Shown here: positions 33,558-40,365 of the stretch, piece after piece | How the letters are laid out: each line of letters starts with the position of its first letter | Position numbering within the stretch: the first letter of the stretch is position 1 | Origin: Prosthecobacter sp. | GTDB lineage: Bacteria > Verrucomicrobiota > Verrucomicrobiia > Verrucomicrobiales > Verrucomicrobiaceae | Reading direction: 5' to 3' | DNA length: 41,377 bases | Assembly: GCA_021733925.1 (NCBI GenBank) | Contig: JAIPJY010000059.1 | Span: forward strand, 1-41,377 | Notes under the pieces: model-generated | Seen by the model: the letters and a program-made list of their open reading frames with translations, nothing else | Databases searched by the model: none | Told to the model about the DNA's origin: nothing | Translations under genes and position numbers: made by a program

Positions 33558-34820
33558 ATGCACACCCGCCGCACATTCCTCACCACCGCCGCGCTCACCC
33601 TCCTCCTCCCAGCGCTCCTCCCTCTCCACGCCGAATCCACCCCCGCCATCACCGGCGAGACCGAGCACTTCCTCTACCGCATGCCCTCACCCGAGGCCCC
33701 ATACATCGACACCCAGCGCGACAGCAAAGCCTTCGCCTTCAAAGGCACCCGCATCCTCCTCTCCGAAGACAACGGCGCCACCTGGCCTCACACCGCCGAA
33801 TTCCCTGACGCAGAAAACATCACCTTCAGCACCATCCTCAAAAACGGCAGCATCCTCTTCGCCACCCGCGAGCACCTCTTCCTCTCCACCGACAACCTCA
33901 AGACCCATCACGAAATCATCGTCAAAAAACCCGACGGCACCGACTATCTTCCCCACACCCCCGTCAAGCCCGATCAGCCCGGCTGGTATTTTCACTCCCT
34001 CGATGGCGAACACTGCTTCGACGTAAACGGCAAAGAAATGCTCGTCTGGGGCAATTACTGCAACGTCCTCGGCGGCCCCGTCCCCGTGAACATCTACTAC
34101 TCCACCGACAACGGCCAGACCGTGAAGCTCGCCTACGCCTTCGGCCAGAATCCCAAGTTCCAGCAAAAAGACGCACCACCCACCGCACCCCTCCTTGGCG
34201 ACCCCACCAACACCGTCATCGCCCGCCACGTTCACAACGTCACCTACAATCCCGCCGAAAACGCCTTCTACGCCTGCTCTGGCGACATCGACCGCGGCGA
34301 TGGCAACGAATGCCACTGGCTGCGCGGCACCTACAATGCCACCGCCGACACCTGGGCCTGGAAAGTCCTCATCTCCGTCAACTCAAACTCCCGCTTCAAA
34401 TGCGGCGGCATCAACTTCATCGGCGAAAAACTCTACTGGATCGCCGACGCCAACGGCCCCGCCATCGCCAACCGCCACGACCGCGGCATCTTCACTTGCG
34501 CCCCCTCGGACATCACCGACACGTCAAAGCACACCCTCCTTTTCAATCCCATGTTCGAATCCGCCAACATGCTCCTGCAGGACGGCGTCTTCCTCGCCAC
34601 CCACTGTGCCCCCGCCTCCACCTATAAATGCGGCATCATCTGGTCCCCCGACATGGGCAAAACCTGGGCACAATACGACCTCAAAGAATTCGGTGCCCGC
34701 AGCGGCTGCCGCATCAACAAAAAGAACACCGACGGCTGGTTCCGCATGGACCTCCGCAAAGGCTGGATCGAACGCGCCGAAGTCCTCTTCCTCAAACCCA
34801 AGCCCGCCGCAAAAAACTGA
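33558..34820 (+). CDS. Tat-exported sialidase-like (BNR/Asp-box) protein
   Basis: A 420-residue protein with a twin-arginine signal (RRTFLTTAALTLLLPALLP) and a beta-propeller. Asp-box motifs are visible at about 68-77 (SEDNGATW), 183-190 (STDNGQTV) and 362-370 (SPDMGKTW). This is typical of exo-alpha-sialidase-like proteins and other BNR-repeat glycosidases; the sialidase Arg triad and catalytic Tyr/Glu cannot be assigned with confidence, so it may be a non-sialidase propeller. Its last 84 bases plus 16 bases beyond the stop are repeated at 36060-36163. Confidence 0.88.
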   Translation: MHTRRTFLTTAALTLLLPALLPLHAESTPAITGETEHFLYRMPSPEAPYIDTQRDSKAFAFKGTRILLSEDNGATWPHTAEFPDAENITFSTILKNGSILFATREHLFLSTDNLKTHHEIIVKKPDGTDYLPHTPVKPDQPGWYFHSLDGEHCFDVNGKEMLVWGNYCNVLGGPVPVNIYYSTDNGQTVKLAYAFGQNPKFQQKDAPPTAPLLGDPTNTVIARHVHNVTYNPAENAFYACSGDIDRGDGNECHWLRGTYNATADTWAWKVLISVNSNSRFKCGGINFIGEKLYWIADANGPAIANRHDRGIFTCAPSDITDTSKHTLLFNPMFESANMLLQDGVFLATHCAPASTYKCGIIWSPDMGKTWAQYDLKEFGARSGCRINKKNTDGWFRMDLRKGWIERAEVLFLKPKPAAKN

Positions 34821-34836
34821 CCCTCCCTGAATGCCA
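34733..34836. repeat. 3'-end direct repeat, original (sialidase-like gene)
   Basis: These 104 bases contain the last 28 codons, the stop and 16 further bases. They match 36060-36163 without gaps at about nine in ten positions. Divergence begins right after TGCCA. Confidence 0.85.
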
Positions 34837-35429
34837 ATCTTGAGCCTCTGGGAAGTCCGTACTGGGAGCGCCGGTTTTTAACCGGCTCTGGCTTTGCCCC
34901 CTGATTCGCTAACCACCATCCCGACGACATACAACGCCTCCTCGCTCCGCCACACTCCGACCCCAACGGGGTCACGTAACATAGCGAAGGGTTGCCGCGT
35001 GTCCTACGAAGCTCGCAGAGCGAAGGAGGACACGCGGCTACCCTGGTACCCATGTCAGTTACCGGAAAGCAAACCCATCACTCCGCCACACTCCACGGCT
35101 CCACGGCCACCAGCATGCCTGCCCTTCATAGCTTTAGCGAAGAATGGGCGTCTGTCATGCACTCCGCCGCGCATTCGTCCGCGAGACGAATGGCCATGCG
35201 CAACTGCTCCGCCAGGTACAGCATTAGCGTTGTCGGTCACGTCGTCCGACGAAATTGTGCAAAATAACAAAGTTCTTGCTCACGAATCGACGCTTTTGCG
35301 TAGCTTTGCGCAATATGACAACAAAACCCTTGGCCATAAAGGCATTGGGACAAAACCAACGATTTTTTTGCTGATCCTTCTCTTAGGCGTCGCTAGCTTT
35401 TGCCGTGAAAGAAAGCCAAACAGTCCCGA
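34821..35429. other. Mosaic intergenic region: hairpin, R1 copy E, lower-GC segment
   Basis: It starts with a GCCGGTTTTTAACCGGC hairpin (34869-34885), then R1 copy E (34937-35120). Position 35190-35210 holds a CATTCGTC-CGCGA-GACGAATG palindrome. From about 35255 base composition turns AT-richer up to the TPR gene. One frame reads KPTIFLLILLLGVASFC and ends NSPE, its TGA overlapping the TPR start (ATGA), but it has no conventional start in the AT-rich part and may be a remnant. Confidence 0.6.
34937..35120 (+). repeat. Main dispersed palindromic repeat (R1), copy E, with enlarged hairpin
   Basis: Hairpin 1 is GACCCCAACGGGGTC (34959-34973). In hairpin 2 the usual GAGCC/GGC arm is replaced by a longer one, CCGCGTGTCCT (34995-35005) with AGGACACGCGG (35027-35037); outer GGGTTG...CTACCC is kept. 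The tail is decayed (CACCAGCATGCCTG). Confidence 0.8.
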
Positions 35430-35819
35430 ATGAACATCATCCAGCAATACGAAGCCTTCGTTGCCGACCACAACTACCGCGACGCATTGCCCTTGATTCG
35501 AGACATTGTTGAGCGAGCACCACACGTCGCAATAAGTCACTTCAACTTGGGCGTCTGCCTAGATGAGCTTGGAAGGCACTCAGAAGCAGCGGAGGCATTT
35601 ATCAAAGCACAGGAGATTGACATCGAGGATTGGGGCACACATTACAGAATCATTCGCAGCTTTTTCTTGGCGGGTGACTTTGACACCCTTCACGAGTTTA
35701 TCGACTATTCATGCGGGCTCAGCGACCGAGTCATGCGCTTGATTTGCGAGGACGAGGCTTTTGGTTCTCTGTTCGAGCGATTTGAGTTTCAAGAGCTTCG
35801 GACCAAGTATCTGAAATGA
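35430..35819 (+). CDS. Small TPR protein in a lower-GC, cassette-like segment
   Basis: A 129-residue, acidic, cytoplasmic protein. HFNLGVCLDELGRHSEAAEAFIKAQEID (summarised by NLGVCLDELGR) is a clear TPR unit at about 37-62, with a half-unit before and after. TPR proteins are scaffolds; no partner is evident. Codon use and base composition are clearly more AT-rich than the neighbours. The gene is enclosed by R1 repeats and by duplicated sialidase 3' ends, and just after its stop is GCCTAACCATGCGCTGCAGC, which looks like the left end of an integron attC site. This suggests acquired DNA. Confidence 0.8.
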   Translation: MNIIQQYEAFVADHNYRDALPLIRDIVERAPHVAISHFNLGVCLDELGRHSEAAEAFIKAQEIDIEDWGTHYRIIRSFFLAGDFDTLHEFIDYSCGLSDRVMRLICEDEAFGSLFERFEFQELRTKYLK

Positions 35820-35827
35820 CCGGAAAC

Positions 35828-35855
35828 GCCTAACCATGCGCTGCAGCGAACCCGG
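35828..35855 (+). other. attC-like left half
   Basis: GCCTAAC fits the R'' box (RYYYAAC) of integron attC sites, and CATGCGCTGCAGCGAACC that follows has the usual spacing and CGCTGCAGCG core. It begins nine bases after the TPR stop, the normal place in a gene cassette. The complementary right half ending GTTRRRY is not found in the next 100 bases; R1 copy F begins there instead. A weak box CTTAGGC is at 35382-35388, one base from GTTRRRY. Confidence 0.45.
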
Positions 35856-35864
35856 TCATCGCGC

Positions 35865-36025
35865 ACCGCCATACTTCAGCCCCAAAGGGGCGACATAACG
35901 TAGCCCAGGGCAAGCGAGCCCCAGCGAGCGCCGCCCTGGGTCACCGCCCCTACTCCGGGAAGCAAATCCAACGCTCCGCCGCACTCCACACCCACCAGCA
36001 GCGTCTGCAATACGCTCCGCCGCTC
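35865..36025 (+). repeat. Main dispersed palindromic repeat (R1), copy F
   Basis: Hairpin 1 AGCCCCAAAGGGGC (35878-35891), hairpin 2 with outer stem CCCAGGGC/GCCCTGGG, then GGGAAGCAAATCCAACGC and the CACCAGCAGCGTCTGCAA tail. Confidence 0.8.
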
Positions 36026-36059
36026 ATCGGCTCCGTTTTCAGACAGCGCTCCCACCCGG

Positions 36060-36163
36060 CGGCTGGTTCAGCATGGACCTCCGCAAAGGCTGGATCGAAC
36101 GCACCGAAGTCATCTTCCTCAAACCCAAGCCCGCCCCAAAACCCTGACCGTCCCTGCATGCCA
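36060..36163 (+). pseudogene. Duplicated 3' end of the sialidase-like gene
   Basis: It reads GWFSMDLRKGWIERTEVIF and then LKPKPAPKP and stop, against GWFRMDLRKGWIERAEVLF in the intact gene at 34733. No start codon or upstream part of the gene is present. Its right edge is TGCATGCCACTCAGTTAA, a motif found after other gene ends. Confidence 0.8.
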
Positions 36164-36172
36164 CTCAGTTAA
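36160..36172 (+). repeat. GSCACTCRGTTAA motif, copy 5
   Basis: GCCACTCAGTTAA, 13 bases after the stop codon of the duplicated sialidase 3' end. Confidence 0.55.
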
Positions 36173-36237
36173 GCAGCAGGTCGTTAGCTCTTACTCCTCT
36201 CCGCGCATCATTCCCCGCATCGAGATTAATGTCTTCT

Positions 36238-37869
36238 TTAATGCAACGAAACTTGCAGCTTTGAGTCGAGAGAACTCTCTGATGGAATAGCCAGATCGCT
36301 TTTGAGCATCTGGAAAAATTCGATCAATCGATCAGCTTTGGCTTTGAGGATGGTGTCGGTTTTCAGGCGCGCGAGGAAGGGCTGGTCGCCGCGGCCTTCA
36401 TCGGCCACGTGTGCGGTCATGAGGCGGGCGTAGAGTGTTGCGCGGTCGTCGGTGGCGATGTTCATGCCGTAGGGTTCCGCAAAGCCCTGCCATTTGGCGT
36501 TGTCCTTGTAGAAGCGCAGCTGGCTGGGGCTGGCCGCGCCGCCGGGGCTGCCGATTTTGTAATGGAAGCCCTCTTGGTTGAGGCTATCCCAGCGGGTTCC
36601 GTAGATGGGCCCGCCTTCCTTGGAAAACTCCTTGTCGATGAGGTGGAGCACTTCGTGGTGAATGGTGCGGCGAAAGAAGTCCAGTGATGCGATCTTGGCG
36701 GGGTCCAAGGTGCGCATGCCGTAGGCGAAAGAGGGGCGGGGCAGCCAGTTCATGCCCTGACCGGCCACACCGGCACCGCGAAAAGTGAAGGTGTCCAGCA
36801 GGTAGAGGTGCTGCACGTTGAGCCGCTGCGTGATCTGCACAGGGTAGAGAGCCAGGTTCTCACGCAGCATGCGGATGTAGAGCTTGAACTCGCGCAGCTT
36901 TTTGTCGGTGAAGTAGGAGTACTCCAGCCTGACCTTGGCAGGCATGGGCGGCGCGGGGGAGCCGGGCTCCCACAGCACCTTGAAGCCCCATTGCCTTTCC
37001 AAGGCACGGATGTCGCTCTGGATTTCGGTGTCGGCCTTGATCTGGTCCGTGCTGTGCACGTCCGTGAGATCATTGAGACATAGCGTGCGCTGGTGCTCGG
37101 GGATCACCGCCAGCGCGGCCCAGAAGGTGGCATCAAACTGCGGATCGAGCGAGTGAATGAAGGACTGCACCAGATCCATGCGCTGTTGCAGCCGGGCATC
37201 TGTTTTCGCGAGCGTGGTCAGCTCGCCAAATTCAAATGGCTCCCACATCATCTTGTAGAGACTTTCGCGTGAGTTGCTTGCCTTGGTGAGTCGTTTGGCG
37301 CTTTCGGTTTCGCCTGCGGCATCATCAGACAGCAGTATTTTCCAGTGCTCCATGGAGAGAGGTGAGTCCGTGGATTTTACGTCTGGCAGCAGCAGCGAAA
37401 AGAGCGTGTAATGCAGTTGGCCTCTGCCTAGAGCCTCAGTCGTGGGCGTCAGAGTGGCCGGCACGGTGACAAGAATGGAGCCGCTGTTTTTGTCAGCGAT
37501 GAAAGTAGGCGAGTAGAGTGGTGCGGTGGCTTTGGCGGACTTGGAGTGGAAGGCATTGGCCAGCATCAGATGCTTCGGGCCATGCTTCTGCACAAAGCCA
37601 GCCGGGTAGCGCTTCAGTTCCTCCTCCACCCAGGTGAGGATTTGCACGGCGTTGTCCAGATGCTCCGCCTGCAGAGGGGTGACGTTGTAAATCCTGGCCA
37701 CCACGGCATCGCCCACGGGTGCGGGCTGCACGATGATGCCCTGGCCGCTCTGGAAGCGCTGAGCCACTGCGATGAGTCTGGGGTCCTGCTCAATCGTTTC
37801 CGCAGCAGCAAACGAAGCCGTGAGCAGCACTGCGGCGAATGGGACGAGAATGGTTTTAGAGCAGGACAT
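36238..37869 (-). CDS. Secreted zincin-like protein, HEXXH motif
   Basis: The ATG at 37869 gives 543 residues with signal peptide MSCSKTILVPFAAVLLTASFAAA. At about 400-406 the sequence RRTIHHEVLHLIDKEF contains HEVLH, the zinc-binding motif of gluzincin/metzincin-type peptidases, in a proper helix context. A candidate third ligand is not clear. Other parts show no family I recognise. An upstream in-frame ATG at 38118 would overlap the divergent ATP-grasp gene and bury the signal peptide. The gene converges on the duplicated sialidase end. Protease activity is inferred from the motif alone. Confidence 0.82.
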   Translation of the reverse strand: MSCSKTILVPFAAVLLTASFAAAETIEQDPRLIAVAQRFQSGQGIIVQPAPVGDAVVARIYNVTPLQAEHLDNAVQILTWVEEELKRYPAGFVQKHGPKHLMLANAFHSKSAKATAPLYSPTFIADKNSGSILVTVPATLTPTTEALGRGQLHYTLFSLLLPDVKSTDSPLSMEHWKILLSDDAAGETESAKRLTKASNSRESLYKMMWEPFEFGELTTLAKTDARLQQRMDLVQSFIHSLDPQFDATFWAALAVIPEHQRTLCLNDLTDVHSTDQIKADTEIQSDIRALERQWGFKVLWEPGSPAPPMPAKVRLEYSYFTDKKLREFKLYIRMLRENLALYPVQITQRLNVQHLYLLDTFTFRGAGVAGQGMNWLPRPSFAYGMRTLDPAKIASLDFFRRTIHHEVLHLIDKEFSKEGGPIYGTRWDSLNQEGFHYKIGSPGGAASPSQLRFYKDNAKWQGFAEPYGMNIATDDRATLYARLMTAHVADEGRGDQPFLARLKTDTILKAKADRLIEFFQMLKSDLAIPSESSLDSKLQVSLH

Positions 37870-38046
37870 CAGAGTATGAACGTACCTGGCGCGCCAGATC
37901 GCGCGATGACTTCCAGCGGCAACTTCACGCATCGCGTGGGTGAAGATGCGCTGCTGGATTAACTGCGCGTTTTCACCTCTTTTTTGCGCATAGTACTTTA
38001 CCGGGTTGCTTGACATGAAACACGGGCGAGGTGAGCACGCACGTTC

Positions 38047-38946
38047 ATGCCACAATACGACATCATCATCCTCACCGACGCCCGCTACGAGGTGCCAGAC
38101 GAAAAAGACTGGTACCATGCGCAGCTTTTGGGTGAGGAGCGGCTTTTGATGACGGCGTTGGAAGCACGCGGCCTGCGCACCAAGCGGGTGGCGTGGTCAA
38201 ACCCCCACTATGACTGGAGCCTTGCGCGCGGGGCTGTGTTTCGTTCCACATGGGATTACTTTGAGCAGTTTGCCACGTTCTCCGCCTGGATGGAACGCAT
38301 GGCCAAGGGGCCGCTGCAGCTGTTCAATTCTGCCGATCTGGTGCGCTGGAATATGTCCAAGTACTACCTGCGTGATCTTGCGGCCAAAGGCGTAAACATG
38401 CCGCAGACGCGGTTCCTTGAGCGCGGATCAAAGACGACCCTGCGTGAGGAGATTCAAGCCACCGGGTGGAACGATGCGATTTTAAAACCGGTGGTGTCAG
38501 GCGGGGCAAGACACACCTACCGGCTGAACGACTCGAACCTGGACGCCCATGAGATGCTGCTGCAGTACCTGCTGCGCAATGAATCGATGATGCTGCAGCC
38601 GTTTCTCGGCAGCGTGCTCACGCATGGCGAGCTTTCGCTGATGGCGATGGACGGGCGCTGCACCCATGCGGTGCGGAAGATCGCCAAACAGGGCGACTTC
38701 CGTGTGCAGGATGATCATGGCGGCACGGTCCAGCCGCACACGCCGACGGCGGATGAAATCGCCTTTGCCGAGCATGCTGTGGCTGCCTGCCCCCACGAGC
38801 CGCTCTACGCAAGGGTGGATGTGCTGCGCGATGATGCGGGCGCGCTGTCGCTGGTGGAGCTCGAGGTCGTGGAGCCGGAGCTGTTCTTCCGTTTTCATCC
38901 GCCTGCTGCAGAGGCTCTGGCCATAGCCATCGCCTCGAGGTTGTGA
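38047..38946 (+). CDS. ATP-grasp family ligase-like protein
   Basis: A 299-residue protein with the arrangement of DcsG/RimK-like ATP-grasp proteins: N-terminal domain with VAWSNPHYDWSLARGAVFRSTWDYFEQF (core FRSTWDYF about 66-73), ATP-grasp subdomains with AILKPVVSGGARHTY (about 144-158) and a C-terminal LVELEVVEPELFF (acidic metal-binding segment about 269-281). ATP-grasp enzymes join a carboxylate to an amine or thiol through an acyl phosphate. The product here is unknown. The XylR-type regulator follows closely, so the two are probably one unit. Confidence 0.85.
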   Translation: MPQYDIIILTDARYEVPDEKDWYHAQLLGEERLLMTALEARGLRTKRVAWSNPHYDWSLARGAVFRSTWDYFEQFATFSAWMERMAKGPLQLFNSADLVRWNMSKYYLRDLAAKGVNMPQTRFLERGSKTTLREEIQATGWNDAILKPVVSGGARHTYRLNDSNLDAHEMLLQYLLRNESMMLQPFLGSVLTHGELSLMAMDGRCTHAVRKIAKQGDFRVQDDHGGTVQPHTPTADEIAFAEHAVAACPHEPLYARVDVLRDDAGALSLVELEVVEPELFFRFHPPAAEALAIAIASRL

Positions 38947-38978
38947 GCTTTCCTTGTGACCTGAGCACTCCATGTGGC

Positions 38979-40127
38979 ATGATGCCGCACGTGCCTTGCA
39001 TTCTCTTCATCACCGATCCGTACATTGAGCACCTGCTGGAAGGCGTGGTGGACTTTGCCCGCGAACGGCACTGGGGGCTGAATGCGATGATGCGCCGCTC
39101 GGGCCGTTTCCCCGAAGGCGTGAGGCCGGCGGGGGTCATCGCCACAGTCGAGCATGACGACACTGCGCGCCGCATCGCGCGCTTTCGCTGCCCGGTGGTG
39201 CAGATGCTGCGTATCCGCCCGGAGGTGCGCTACCCGCTGGTCATTCCTGATTACGCAGCCCTCGGCGAGAAGGGCGCGCAGCACCTGCTCACGCTGGGAC
39301 GTCCGCAGTTCGCCTTTTACCGCAGGTTTGAAGCCATCGACAGCAACGCCGTGCGCAACGGTTTTCTCCGCACCATGCATGATGCAGGCTGTGACGTGAC
39401 GATGCTCGATTTTCCCGAGGACATGCCGCGCCGGGCTGCCACTGACAAGGTGTGGGAGATGCGCCTCATGAAAAAGCTGCACGCACTGCCGAAGCCCTGC
39501 GCCATCATGGCCGAGGACGATCGCTGCGGTGCTCAGATCATCCGCCTGGCGCTGCAGGAAGGGCTGCGCGTGCCGGAGGACATTGCCGTCGTCGGCTGCG
39601 ACAATCATTCGCCGGATGTGAATCTCTCTCCTGTGCCGCTGACATCGGTGGACAGCCACCTGCGCGGCATTGGCTACGCTGCGGCGGAACTGCTGCAGCG
39701 TTTGATGAACGGCGAGCGACCGCCGAAAGAGCCCATCGTCGTCCCGCCGCATGGCATCATTGAACGCGCGAGCACCGCTGCATTCGCGTGCGCAGACAAA
39801 CGCATCGCCGAGACGGTGCGCCGCATCCGGCGTGACTTTGCAGAGCCCCTCACCGTCAGCACCCTGGCCCATGAAGCCGCCATGTCCGTGCGCGCGCTGC
39901 AGACGGGCTTCAAGGCCGCGACGGGACATTCTCTGCGCGATGAACTCATTCGCTGCCGCCTCACCCGCGCTGAGCGCCTGCTGGAAGAGAGCGAATTGAA
40001 AATTCAAACCGTCGCCATCGAATGCGGACTCGGCGATGCGAAAAGCCTCACGCGCTTCTTCCATCAGAAACACGGGCAGACGCCGAATGCGTATCGGCAG
40101 GCGTTTTGGCAGCGGCGGGTGCGTTGA
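38979..40127 (+). CDS. XylR-type transcriptional regulator (LacI-like sensor plus AraC HTH)
   Basis: A 382-residue regulator with an N-terminal periplasmic-binding-protein-like sensor (about 1-265; CILFITDPYIEHLLEGVVDFAR, AIMAEDDRCGAQI, EDIAVVGCDNHSPDVNLSP) and a C-terminal AraC-type HTH pair (about 285-375; LTVSTLAHEAAMSVRALQTGF). This is the XylR plan, typically sensing a sugar; here the ligand is unknown. The GTG at 38943 overlaps the ATP-grasp gene by four bases, but the ATG at 38979 or 38982 fits the family N-terminus better. XylR-type regulators are numerous in Verrucomicrobia and Planctomycetes. Confidence 0.93.
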   Translation: MMPHVPCILFITDPYIEHLLEGVVDFARERHWGLNAMMRRSGRFPEGVRPAGVIATVEHDDTARRIARFRCPVVQMLRIRPEVRYPLVIPDYAALGEKGAQHLLTLGRPQFAFYRRFEAIDSNAVRNGFLRTMHDAGCDVTMLDFPEDMPRRAATDKVWEMRLMKKLHALPKPCAIMAEDDRCGAQIIRLALQEGLRVPEDIAVVGCDNHSPDVNLSPVPLTSVDSHLRGIGYAAAELLQRLMNGERPPKEPIVVPPHGIIERASTAAFACADKRIAETVRRIRRDFAEPLTVSTLAHEAAMSVRALQTGFKAATGHSLRDELIRCRLTRAERLLEESELKIQTVAIECGLGDAKSLTRFFHQKHGQTPNAYRQAFWQRRVR

Positions 40128-40131
40128 TGCG

Positions 40132-40194
40132 CTATTTCACCGGTTCGATCACCTTCACCGCATCCGACACATGGGTCTTGGATCGTGCCAGCGT
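40132..40194 (-). pseudogene. Possible remnant of a gene 3' end
   Basis: On the minus strand this short frame reads TLARSKTHVSDAVKVIEPVK and then a stop, after an in-frame stop upstream. Its composition looks like a real protein C-terminus. No start or larger frame exists. Chance is possible. Confidence 0.3.
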
Positions 40195-40225
40195 TCACGT
40201 GCCATTCGGGACAGGTTGCAAATAA

Positions 40226-40255
40226 TTGACAAAAAACGCCCTCAGCTCACAGAAT
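40226..40255 (+). promoter_or_regulatory. Possible sigma-70 type promoter before the ceramidase-like gene
   Basis: TTGACA (40226-40231) and CAGAAT (40250-40255), spacer 18 bases, about 110 bases before the start. The -10 box matches TATAAT at four positions only. Confidence 0.3.
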
Positions 40256-40365
40256 TCAGCCCATTCCCTTGCCAAAATCAAGGCCTCCGCAACACCACCC
40301 CCGTTGCCCTCCGTAACGCCGCAAAGAACAGGCACCATCCCCGCGTAGTGCTCCAACACACGCCC

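Larger units (their letters stand above)
35820..36237. other. Intergenic mosaic: attC-like half, R1 copy F, duplicated 3' end
   Basis: Order: attC-like sequence (35828-35855), R1 copy F (35865-36025), duplicated end of the sialidase-like gene (36060-36163) with GCCACTCAGTTAA at its edge (36160-36172), then plain sequence up to the converging zincin-like gene. Confidence 0.65.

Noticed and set aside
33281-33652. Minus-strand open frame before the sialidase-like gene
   Set aside because: It crosses an inverted repeat and the Tat signal region of the real gene, and shows no family.
34894-35433. Plus-strand open frame of 179 codons before the TPR gene
   Set aside because: Its first two thirds translate R1 repeat DNA. 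Only the last 30 codons look protein-like, and they have no usual start codon.
9453-36163. CRISPR-like reading of the dispersed repeats
   Set aside because: Copies are kilobases apart or separated by irregular spacing, and no cas gene is present.
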